Positions 33,340 to 45,500 of a stretch of DNA of 64,000 nucleotides are shown in pieces. The DNA comes from Stichopus chloronotus. Its lineage: Eukaryota; Echinodermata; Holothuroidea; Aspidochirotida; Stichopodidae. The stretch covers positions 5,230,709 to 5,294,708 of the forward strand of contig CM037833.1 of assembly GCA_021234535.1 (NCBI GenBank). The letters run 5' to 3'. A model generated the notes under the pieces. It had not been told where the DNA came from and ran no database searches. It worked only from the letters and a program-made list of their open reading frames with translations. The stretch's first letter is position 1, and each line of letters starts with the position of its first letter. The position numbers and the translations under genes are program-made.

Positions 33340-35798
33340 ATGGTAAGTTTTTTCTAAGAACTCCTAACGTTAGCACAGCAGCCTTCAATTCAGCAAGCCT
33401 AAGGTGCAAGCCTCGCCAACGCAACTAGCTTGAAGCTTGCGCTAAGTTAGCCTGATACTAATGTTACTAATACCATTAGGCCTTTCGATAGCATGCCATA
33501 ACGTTACTTAGCGTATGTGGTTCTGAATGGTCATGTGAAACCTACTGTGATAGCTATCGAGTTACTCAATGTTAAAAAAAAGAAGAAAAAAAGTATCGAT
33601 ACGCAGTAGTCCCTAGGCTAGCCTAACTTAGGCCTAAATTATGCCTATCCAAAGTTGGTGATGTTGGCCTAATGTTATAGTTGTGCTAAGTTATAGTTTA
33701 GCACTACAAAATATGAGACCAGCGACATGACGAGGCCTGCCCTGGTCTACTTCGGTTAGTTTACTTGATCTCTCTCTCTTTGTAGGTCTATGCATGTGTC
33801 TTTTAGTTACGTTTAGCCAAATTCTAGAAAGTTATATAAGAAAAAGCATGGAGAACAAAGGGAATCACCCCCCCAAAAAAAAAAACCTAGCCTATGGTCT
33901 TGAGCCTATTAAGTATCTGAAAAATTTGGTCAAAGTAGGTAGATCCACCATTCAACAATGATGACAAATACATTAAGCAACCTACGTTAATGTCAAATTA
34001 GTGGTATAGCCTGCTGCCACAGGACAGCCTTTGACTTTGCCTGGTGAGTCTCTGGTTTTCGGGGCCCAAATTGTTGTGCATTATGATAGATGCATGTTTC
34101 TTTTTCATTTAGTTTAGTCAGCAAAGGGTGAGAAAGGACAATGTCCTCATGAAAAGACCCTGAAAGAGCAAACATCCCCAAACCCTGAGAATTTATTGTC
34201 ATATGCTTACTTATTGAGTAATATGGTATAGTACTTTTCTTGGGTTACTTATTTCTTTAATACTAATTATGACACAATTATTTCCAAGGAACAGTCTGAG
34301 CAACCTATCAGAGGCAGGGGTCAGGGAAGAAGAGGCAGAGGACAACCTAGAAGAGCAAGAGGTCGGAGACGGCAGGGTATGAGAAGTGCGGAAATAGTTC
34401 AGCAGCAAGAAGAAAGGAGGAGAATGCGTCGTGAACGCCTAATGGTACGAGGCCTAGAGTAATTGTTTCATTTGTGAATGCAGGCCTAAGCTTTGTTTCT
34501 TCACAACTCCTACATGAGTGCTGAGAGTCATTACCCAGCACCACCAAGTGCACATCCCTGTAATCATGTCCCTTGGGCTCATGGAAGACCCAATAGCACA
34601 TAAAGCTCAAAGTTGGGATATTGCTAATGAGACCAATAGGATTAACATCTCCTGTGAAGTGGACTCTTGTTTCCTTCAGTCTTTCAAGGCCTTTTAAAGC
34701 AATATCCAATCAAGAGAATAAAACTCTGTGAACCGGGCAATTCCAGGCCGTAGAAGACAGATTCTTCAAAACTGAAATTGAGCCACTAATATGGAATTTG
34801 GTATTTAAGCTAGTATTCTTGCAAGACATGACTAAAACATTTTTTACCCAAATTCTCTTCACAGACTTTGGTCGACAATCTTGAACCGGGGGCCATGAGA
34901 AACCTACTGAGGAATCTAGCAGAAAGACAGCCAGCCCTTGTCTTGGAGGTCTGGGAACAACAGCCCCAGGCTGCTGGTCCTGTGCCACAGGACCAACCAC
35001 ACTGGTGCAACTGTGGCAAATGCAAAGAAATGCATGGGATGTTAGAAGAGGTCTGCTGCAGAGGTGGGCTGGACAACTGCCTTTCCTTGGAACCAGTAAG
35101 TTGAAATTTTTGAAACTCATCAGCCTTTACAATCAAGATAATACTGTAGTAATATATACTAAGAAAAGGACATAAACAATGGACCTAGCAATTAAACAAA
35201 TTAGTATAAACAAATTCAGGTACTGATCAGTTGTTTCAACACTTTCTTCAACTTTTGGGTTATCCAATTTTTTTTTTTCTCTGCGGAGTGAGATGTTTTA
35301 GTTGGTGTTCAAGTCCTCCTTTTTTCATCCCCCTATAGGCCATGCCATTTGCTAAACATTTGTTTGTTTGATAAACATGTAGCTTTTCACAGTCTGTTAT
35401 TAGTTTTCAATCTACAACTGAATCTCTTTTGCGTGTGATGTACTTTTCATAGAATTATGGAGAAGCTAGAATCTAAAAAAAAAAAAATCCTTTTTTAACA
35501 ACCAAATACTTTTTTTTTCCCCCTCAATCAGGAAATGGATGCCCTCATCTTAGACCCTGGTGTTCTTGATATTGCTCGGCTAACGATGGGTGACATGTTT
35601 GGAGTTCAGGGAAACAACAATGAGCCAAACAAAATGATGAGACATGTTGCATACAGACAGTTCACTTTGTGGCAATATGGCCGACTGGGACGAGGTAACC
35701 GAAATGTCATTCCAAGCTGTGTGGTATCAAGGATTAGAGCTATGTATCCTAGCCCTAATGGACAATACACTGGTTACATTCCTGGTCGGTTAGCGTAG
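33340..35798 (+). CDS. Stand-alone P2X7 C-terminal ballast-domain protein
   Basis: The model has exons 33340-33342 (only ATG, then GTAAGT), 34289-34444, 34865-35095 and 35532-35798. All junctions are phase 0, giving about 218 residues. Exon 2 is very arginine/glycine-rich ([18 protein letters not shown]), suggesting RNA or nuclear binding. Exon 3 holds a helix around [18 protein letters not shown], then the zinc-binding start HWCNCGKC and LEEVCCRGG. Exon 4 has [32 protein letters not shown] and GQYTGYIP, then TAG at 35796. Spacing of the W-C-x-C-G-x-C, CC and IPSC cysteines matches the P2X7 ballast domain, which binds zinc and guanine nucleotides in mammals. No membrane segment or channel domain is present. 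All motif residues look intact. The ATG-only first exon is inferred from an ideal donor and phase; another first exon remains possible. Confidence 0.8.
33361..33720. repeat. TAGGCCTA / AACGTTA word cluster in ballast-gene intron 1
   Basis: Words such as AACGTTAG, TAGGCCT and AGGCCTAA recur just after the proposed first exon. This is the same composition as at 20.1-20.6 kb. Confidence 0.55.
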
Positions 35799-38700
35799 TT
35801 GGTCCAGTTACTTTCAGCAAATTCCGTCCACATATTTTTTTTATCTTTTTACATGCAGATACTGGTATAAGTTTAAGAGAAGATTTATAAAATGTTTCCA
35901 TTATCACATTTAATCGTACTCAGTAACATACTCAAAATGAAGTGCTGCAACAGGATCTGTCCATTCCTCACATTTTACAGTCTATCAAAGCCAATGTATT
36001 TTTTTGGCAATCTTCACTTATCTTTTTTTTTTCCTAAGTTTAAACAGCAGTGCTAATATAAAAAGAATATTTTTAGCAGGTCTCCCATATCCTCATTGAC
36101 TGCCTTTTCAGTTACCTGTCCATTCATATTCCATTACATTATTTATATATATACTGTATGTTCCATTATATACTTATATGAAGTGTGATTAGCAGGGTCC
36201 GTCCATTTGTCACATTTTAGTTTACCACAGAAGTTTTCCAAAAAGACAATCTCTTTTCATCGCAGCAGTCTTGCCAGCATCATTTCAGTACTTTACCCAT
36301 CAATATTTTTATCATTTTTGTTCATTATGTGACCATTTACTGTGACTAAAGGCACAGGGTCCTTCCATTCCACTCATTTTCAGTCTTTCAAAATGCCAAT
36401 GTCTTCATTCTTGTCAGCTTCATCTGAATACTTAAAAAAAAAGAAAAACAATACTATAATTTATCACAATGTATGAACAGTGTGACCAAATACATACTCA
36501 CTAGTCAATGCCACTTTTTAAACAACTGTCATACTTGTCAGATACACCATGTCTTGCCATATACAATGGTGCAATAAGTGACAATTTCTTGTATGACTGT
36601 CTGTAGTTTTTCTTTTTTTTCTTAAGAAAATCTAAGCCTATTTAGTCAATTTGATGTGTAAGTGCATGTCCTTTTCACCTGAGGTGAAAATTGTGGGTCT
36701 CCAAAATGAAACTTAGCAAAATTATAACCTTCAAATTTGCAATATTACCAAGTTGTGAGGAAACTTGCAAAGACCATGTTAATGCCGACATAAAATTCAA
36801 TGTACTGTTGTACATTATAAAAACATTGGATTGTTAATTGTCTCATGACGTCATGCAGTGGGAAAACTTTCAGTCTGGTATCCCAATGCAACAGCAGTAG
36901 CAAAGTTTAGCTTTGTACCAGTGTTGCTGCAGACTTGCAGATGCATATATGGAAACATACAAACATATATACATTTTGAAAACACTTAGAAACATACATT
37001 TTGTAGTAATGTATTCATATGGCAACACTTTTTTTTTGTCTAGTATAGTTGTACATACACCTTAATCATTTTTCCGTTTGTTTATCCATATTCACCTTCA
37101 AGTACGGTGTTTGTATTAGCTAGCATTATATTACATATGAAATACCAACCGTTTTTAAATATATATACATTTCTTCCTTTCCTTTTTTATTCGGTGGGGG
37201 GGGGGGGTGTGGCTACAAAGTGTAATACTTATTTGTCTAATGTCTGAACTACTGCAGGAACACCTGTAAGTGAAAATCACTAGCATAATTAACAAAGATA
37301 AGCAATAAAATGATAAAACTGTCATTTTGTTGTTTTTTTTTTGTTTTCTTCTTCTTACAACGTGGTTACTTACATGTTTGCAGGGGAAGGTCTCTCAAGT
37401 GTTGCATCGCAATTTGGCGGAATTGTAACACAAAGGGAAAAATGTGTAACAATCTTTTGTATGCATAACCCTTTCGTTTTCACCAATATGTCCCTACAGA
37501 CCTCAAAATTCTGAAAAACTGCTACACAAAATTACAGACTTCATTTTTCTCTGGTTTGTATTTGAACAGAAGTTCCTGTATTACATAAATACATCCCAAA
37601 AATTTGAAAAAATCACAAACAACTCTCCAATTTACATAGTTAAATATTAAGCAATAGAAGGTACATGTTTCTTCTATTTCCATAAACTTGGTCAGTAACA
37701 AGTTTGTACTTGATCTTAAGGGCCTGTACTGCATAGGTACCTCTCACAAACCCAACTGTCTTCACCTTCAAATCAATTTATATGGTAAAAATGAATATTT
37801 ATCAGATATAACCATCAACTGCATGCATATTCACATACATTTAACTGAGCTTGTATCAGCCAGCACTGAATTACATCAGAACACCAACTACTTTTGAATC
37901 TTTTTGTGGGATAATCTGTGGATCAAAGCAAGGTAACAGGGGTGTGCCGCTCCCCCACATTTTGGAGCAACCCCCCACCCACATTTAGAGAATTCCTAAA
38001 CTTTACAAAAATGGTGTAATTGTGATCCACAACCTTTACTTTTAAATTCTCAGTATGTAGTAATGTTGAAGACAGGGTTGGAAAACTTTGCTCAATTTCC
38101 CAGACAATAGAAAATCCACCGATTTCCTGCTGACATTTTTGTATGTGTGGGACCCCTTGTAGGGCATTCAGGGGGCAAGCTCCCGGAAGATTGGGGTACC
38201 TAGCACATTTAAGGGGTAAAATTGTTCAGATGAGCACAAAAATATAACTGAAAACTCGTACAATATTTGAAAAATCAATCACGAAAGCCTAACGTTAGGC
38301 TATTTGCGTTGCAGCAATATACAGTACCTTTTTAAATGCGAAGAAGGGTCCCTTACAAAATGTCAGAAACAAGTGAAACTTGAGCGCGATAGTATGTTAT
38401 ACAGATATGCAATAGGCCTAGTAGAATGTCTTGATCATAGCCCACTATACACTGTCAACTACTACAAGCTGTATTTACCTGCAAACAGCTCTGCGAGTTT
38501 GCCAAAAAAAAATCCTGGCATGTTTCCAAGAAAAAAAGTTTTTAACTGCAAAATGTCAACACCTGTCACAAAATGGACATTTATCGCATTCATAATACTC
38601 AAATTCAGCCACCTGTTGCGGCTACAACATTGATACCGAACTTTTTTATCCCTGATACATGTGACCATTAACAGACAGTAAAACTTTGCGGCCAAAAAAA

Positions 38701-39574
38701 AGTTAAAAATAAAAGTTGTGTCCCCATATTTTAAAATGGTTTAATCGAGGCAATTTTTTACTGCATGTAACTTCACGTTTTCCAGAAAGGTGTTTGGCGC
38801 TAACATTGCATCTGGGTGTAAGACTGTAAATGTGAAGGTACAAAGGTCAACCCATGCCACGTGGGTCTCTTTGCGCCACTACTGTGTGTACTGTATGCTG
38901 AAAGCACTCGGTATCTCATTAATTGCACAGAGAATCTTGTGCTAAGTTCAGTAAAAATAACAAAAAAAACTAGGCTTTTTCCCTAAGTGAGTATCATGAC
39001 CAATAAGAATCAAAACACCTTTTCTTAAATATTTGTTTAACAGCATTTTCCCCTGTTTTCCCTCATTTATTTCGTTTCTCTGAAGATTTCCCATTTTTTC
39101 CCGTTTTTTTTTTTTTAATGAAAAAAAAAGGGTCCGGACATGCAGGATTTCCCGCGAGCATCACCGATTTAACGCAAACCAGGTTCAGAAAGTTCGCAAG
39201 ATTTTCCAAGATGCGTTTCCGGTCTGTTTGCTGACTACCAACTGGCCAACCATACCCAGGAGTTGAGCCTGGCAATACCAAAACCTTTCTACTTTTATAC
39301 AGTATTACAGTCCCCCCCCCCCACACACACACTTTGTCTGGCATAAGGCCTTTCCATGAATTCATTTCACATCACTTTGACTGTTTACCAAAAACACACA
39401 GAACATACATACATACATACATACGCACACACACACACACATACATACATACATACGTGGAATGATGTTCAATATAACTTTCCAGTGATGGAAACATTGG
39501 AAGCACTTCACAAGATAGAAAAGCTATATCATGTTGGGCAGGTGAGGGGAGATTATCATGGTATCTTCAGGATT
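35799..39574. other. Convergent intergenic region between the ballast gene and the 14-exon gene
   Basis: No gene was recognised. Weak tandem repetition of an AGGGTCCGTCCATTnntCACATTTTnAGT-like word occurs near 35959, 36199 and 36357. A G-run lies at 37196-37207. A minus-strand AATAAA at 39071-39066 may end the 14-exon transcript about 500 bases after its stop. A (CATA)n/(CA)n microsatellite sits at 39403-39457. Confidence 0.45.
39403..39457. repeat. (CATA)n-(CA)n-(CATA)n microsatellite
   Basis: ACATACAT units flank a CACACA run, just past the stop codon of the 14-exon gene. Confidence 0.85.
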
Positions 39575-42500
39575 TTAGAAGCGACTCTGGTGTGCTCTCA
39601 CTAGCTCTTCAGTGGGTGGAGGTTGACTAGGTGTAATTGTAGGGGCCAGTCTCCTAGGGTCATCCTCTCCCAGCACCACATTGCTCCTCTCACTTGATTT
39701 GTCTCGTGCCCTCTTTAGGTACACTCCCCTCATGAGTTCAGGAATGTACAGGTATGCCTTTGACTCCTTCTCCGGGACAACGCCCCATCTCTCCGATCCC
39801 TTGTGAAAAATTCTTCTAAATCTGTGAACAAAACAGGTTTGGGCCAGCAATTTCAATATATAAGTCACTAATTAGATCGACCATATCTCCTTGCAGAGAG
39901 CAAGATAAGGGGACACAATTGTGGAGGGAAGATTTATCATGGTGGAGGCTGATTTAAAATCACGTTTTGTAGTGAATTCAGTTCAAACTGCTAACTATTG
40001 ATAAGTTGCAATAAAAATTGGTCAGCAGAACTGATTACAGCTTTCTGCAACAGGTTTGGCTCAAACCCCATTCACTTTCACTGCATAAGTATCACAATGA
40101 AGATTTTTAATTTACGCCAAGATATAAAGTTTGGTAATAAGTTTTGAAATGTTAAGCATAATTCTGCACCTACAGTATGCAGAGGAATACATTGTCATAC
40201 GTTCATTGAATGTATTCCGAAGTAGACATGTACTGGTAAGGTGTAAAAAAAAGACCTTCCTGGTGGAAAATGCAAACATTGTTTTCAAGTGGTAACAAAT
40301 GGGATAACAGTACATTATGACCTGTTTGTATGGATGCTTGGCTGCAAAACCTTCACAACTTACTTAGGATTACCATCTGCTCCGACTTTTTGACTGCGGT
40401 CCTTGTGCATCTGATAATCAATGGCTGCAAGCAGGTTTCTTGCCTTGTAGGATGGGTAGCTGTAAAACAAATCCAGTTTGAAACCATTAACATAATTTTC
40501 TGTCATTCTTCAGTATTTTTTTTTTTTTTTGGTACATAACCTTGCCTCACTGTCAATCAAGTTCAAAGTCTGCATTTTTCCTTTTTTTTTTGGAAGACAA
40601 TCAAGTTCAACTTTGTGAATCTATTAACACAATTTTTTTCCATGCAATATTTAACCATAATACAAGATTAAGGTGTGGTTTCAATGATGTAGCCCCAACC
40701 TTGTTGTTCACAGTAATGAACGGTATTAGGCAATGATAAAAAGTATGACATAGCAAATACCAAATATTCTTTTCCATGTAGTTCATCATTGTACTATACT
40801 CACTCCAAGCTTGTGTTCTTGAGATGTGTGTAAATGGTTTTCCTATTTTCACCTCTGCTGGCCTTAAATAACCTTTCACATCCACCAAAAACAATAGCTT
40901 GATATTTTAGTGTTCACAAGTTTCCTCGCTTTGACCTCTGCTGACCAAAGATGACCTCTGACCTCCACCAAAAACAATAGAGTTCTTGTACTCAATATGG
41001 TACATACACATACCAAGTATATGTCAGTCCAAGCTTCTGTGCTTTAGACATGCTTACAAGCAAGGCATCAAAAACATGCATTGACACAAACACACATACA
41101 TCAATATGACATCATGATTACAAAGGTTCCAATTCCATCCAGAAAACCAAAAATTTATACACAAATTTAGTGTCATACCTGTATGCAAATCTCTTGGATG
41201 CATATGCCAGAATATGAGACTGAAAGTTCTCAAGAAGACCAGTGTGACTGAAAGAAAAAAAAAAGAATGTAATCACAATTTCATTATATGTGCAATATTA
41301 TAGGCAAATAAAATGGTTTCAAAGAAGAGTATAAACATTCACTGATATTCTTGCACCAATATGCCATATCGTCAGTGTTAAACTACTTCACTGTTTATTA
41401 AAAGCAGCAAAGTTTGTGCATTGTTCAGAAAGGCAATAATTTGGTAACACTTACCGAAACCTTGTGTAGTAATCGATGTTGTTGATGAGTCGCTGGTCTA
41501 AAACTATCTCCCTTAAAGCGATGTGAGCAGGAGAACCCTCAGCAATGGTTTTTGTTTTCCAGCTGTCAGGCAATGGGTCGTGTTCTCACCGTGCTGGCCC
41601 TCCGCCATCACCAAGGGCCCACTCATGTCTCCCTGTGACATGGTGAAGGAGACCCTCCCAACGAGACTGATGGAGAATAAAAACAGCAGATACATGAAAG
41701 GGGTATACAAGGACAGTGATTGAAACATTACAAAAATGCCTACTGATGCCCTGATGGTTGAATGTTCTGACACAAGTCACATAAACCAATATAATAAGGA
41801 TGTGGTATGTTCAATTTTTTCTATTTTAGGCCCCCATCTGAAAGATCTATGAACTATTCAATAAAGAAATCTGCAGTGAACATTTTGACTTTCAAATATC
41901 TTTTAAGGTTTCTCATCAGTAATTACTGGACGAAATGGGGTATTAGCAACAGGTCAGCTTCATCTGTTGACCCTGTACGAAGTTTGAGAAAGCAGAAATT
42001 ACCAAAAGCTTCATTCTGTCACCATCTGCTTTGCTGCAGCAGTACCAAAAATGCTTTGTCACTTCTCCCGTCCACTGGAGAAGAGGCCGGTTGGCAGCCT
42101 TTTTTGAAACCTGCCAAGGAATGAAAATTTATCTTTTGAGTCTGTCTGTCAAAATGATACACCTTTGTCTAGAGAAAAACGAAGTATACAATACAATACC
42201 TCTGCCAACTTCTTCCCAATATTCTTGGCACCATGCCACACATCTGAAGAGTGGTAAATGTCTGGTTGTTGTTCTAAATATAAAGGAAAAACAGACAAAG
42301 GATTAACAGAATAAGTATTTGGTGAAATGAATTGAGAGACAAGCAATACCACAGTACTAAGAGAAATTATCTTCAAAGATTATCAAAAAAAAAAAAAATT
42401 GCAGAATAACTAACACATGAGAGCATATGACAGAGGGAGAAATTGCCTAAACAAAACAAATTTTCCTTTGCAAAGTCAGAAAATGCACCATGAGACACTT

Positions 42501-45500
42501 TGGAATATTCAACAAAACTCATGAATTATGTTTATTATACATGGAAAAAATGTAACATTATGTCTGTTTAATGCAATCCATAAGCCTTTAAATTTTCAGT
42601 TCATAAATATCAGGTTCTCAGCTTATGTTATCTTTGTTAAGGAATAATTGATGTTATTCTACACAAAGCAGAGGTTTGGTAAGAAAATGTGATGAACTTA
42701 CTCATGTATGCTCGGATGGAAGGGTGTGCATCCGTGACAACTTCCTTCACATTAATTTTGTTGTCCTGAAGGACTTGTAGTGATTCGAGGAAGGCAGCCT
42801 TTTCCATATTTGGAGACTTCAGCCCCACTTGCCTCTTGTCCACAACAGCCACATGGAGAATGTCACCCGTGTCATAGTCCATGGTGGTGTATGTGCAGTA
42901 CTGGGCGGAGAAGCCTGGACTGTCGTTTCTTCCATCACCTTCATGGATCAAAAAGGAAGGGATAAAGTTAACAAAATTTAAAAAATGACCAAAAGTGTAG
43001 ATGTATTAACCAGAAACTTGAATGACTTTGACAACATGCATGAAAATAAGAGGACAATACACCCCAATTTTGAAGTTCAAGCACTTTACCCTTCTTGAAA
43101 TGCTAGGGCTGAAAGGATTCAGACTATGACCAATACTGACCTTATATGAAGACTGACTTCCATGAACAATGTAACAGTTTGTAGTTTGTAGATAACCTAC
43201 ACACCAAGTCTGCAGTTCCAGCAATGTTCACTGGTTGAGACACGATGTTTGCAAAGTTTTCAAACTATGTCCTCTCCTGACCTCACATGACCTTTGACCT
43301 CCTAAAAAATTACAGAAATCATCTACTCATTGTGGACTATCAATGCCAACACTGTGAAGTTGAAGCCACATTCGGTTGCTGAGATATCATGCATAACAGG
43401 TCCAGATACTTTAAGCTCCGGTGACCTCAAATGACCTTTGACATCCATGAAACACAATACGGATCACACACATTCCTGCCTTTTGGCAAGGAATCAAAAA
43501 CTTGGGCACCCACAATTCCACATGCAAAGTTGTGAGGTCCATTTTCATTACCAAGTATACAAGCTTCCTGAGAACCCAATTCACATTTGTACACAACTAA
43601 CAGCATAGAGTCCACTGATTCCACAAGATTCATTTGAAGTAAATTGTATGGAGATGTCACATTTATGAGATGTAATTCTAACAAATATTCCCTACCTGAA
43701 ACAATCACATCACGACCACTTCGTGCATCAAGAGTCTGCCGTTGTAATCCTTCCCAGTACTCATTGATTACAGGGCATGTGTAACTTCGCTGGGCGTACC
43801 AGTGCAGAGTGGAATTGCACATACCCAAGTTCAAGCACTTGAACAGCATCTTCACTTTGCCATAATTGTTGCCAGAGAAGAGTATGGTTGCTGAGATGCC
43901 CAAGTCCCCGGCAAAGTTTCTCTTTATCTTGGGTTGTGAATCCCACCTCTTGGAGATATGTCCAAAGTCACATTCCTAGTAGTGTAAAGAAAATAACAGA
44001 AATGAATGAATGTCAATGAAGATTGAAATAGATTTAAGAAACAAAAAGAAAAAGAATGCATGTATAATTTTCTGCAGGATGTACTAACTTATGATCACAT
44101 TGTTACAAGGTGTTTCAACTGAAGATTATGTCTGACCCATGTGCTACATTGACCCCAATGGTACACCATGTGAAGTCAATCTATGTGCCAAGAAAATTAT
44201 CAACAGTTTCAAAATGGAATTGACAAGATATAAGAGCAATATCATTTTGTAGGATTTGATGGCCTGAAAAGCACTTGCAATTCAAGTAATCATTGTGGTC
44301 ATTACACTTTTGATCAATTTTGTGTTTTTCTGAGTGGGTATTGGTCAGATTGCATTTAAACAAACCCAATTTATTACTGTTCAATCATTAATTTCATGGA
44401 GTATATAATTAGATAATAGTTTTACATGCATTTTATATTATATTACCCAAGTGAACCTGAGAGCAGTCCCTATTTTCTTGTACTTGATCTTGGGTACAGA
44501 TCGACAGGCCTGGACAATGCATTTCCCTACTTGTATTTCTGTTAGAACTTGGAGGAGAGATCTAGAGTATGCAATGCAGGTCTGGTCTGATGCAATTTCT
44601 GCAATGCTGGCATCTGATGTACTTGCACCCTCATCTTCAGAGCCCACATCTGATGAATCTCCTCCCTCAGCTGTTCCCACTTCAAAAACATCATCCATTG
44701 TCACAGGAGATCTTCTTTCTGGATGGCTGAAGTTAAATTGATATGGTCATAAGATATCATTCAACTGGATTGTGTCATAGAAACTTTTGTGATCCTCACC
44801 ATGATTAGTGCTTTCATATGACTATGGCAGCTGAGGCCTGCCAGATGGACGCAAAACATGGATGACTGTGGTCTTTCAACTGAGACTGACAAATAGCAGT
44901 TTATGCTTTGACAATAGAATGAAATCTAAACAGAACATTACCTGTTATCTTACACAGTATACAGCACCTTTCCACATATTTCTGCACAATCACATTCAGT
45001 AGTGTCCACTAAACAAAATACAGCATACAGTCCCTCTAACATTTGTTAGCTTTTGGCTTTTGCATTTTTCAGTTGGACACCAGAATTTATGTGCTAGAGG
45101 GTCGGTTGGCTAGCAAAGTGTAACTTCCTTAAACCCCTGGTATACCACAGTACATCTTTATTTTGGCAATGTCACCCCGTCTCTTCACTGATACAAAATG
45201 AACGGAGTAACATTAAGCTGCATAAGTATCTCTGACAACTTACTTCTCATTGAGCTCTTCACTGGTGTCAGACCATGACCTCTCTTCTTCCCACTTTGAC
45301 TCATCCCAGCTTTCATCGGAGTCTTCGTTCTCTGACTCAATTGGGTAGATGAAGTCTCCTTTGTGAGTGTACTCCACACTTATGCTTGAGAAGGAAATGA
45401 TAGTAACAATTTAATAACATGCTTGAATGTATGTTTCCGATAAGACATGCCACTGAAAATGTGGTTCAATGAACAAAGTACAGTTACCCTACAGTACAGC

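Noticed and set aside
38980..39575. SECIS element for the TGA-containing gene
   Set aside because: ATGA words occur on the minus strand near 39.52-39.56 kb, but I could not pair them into the AA-loop and GA-core form by eye.
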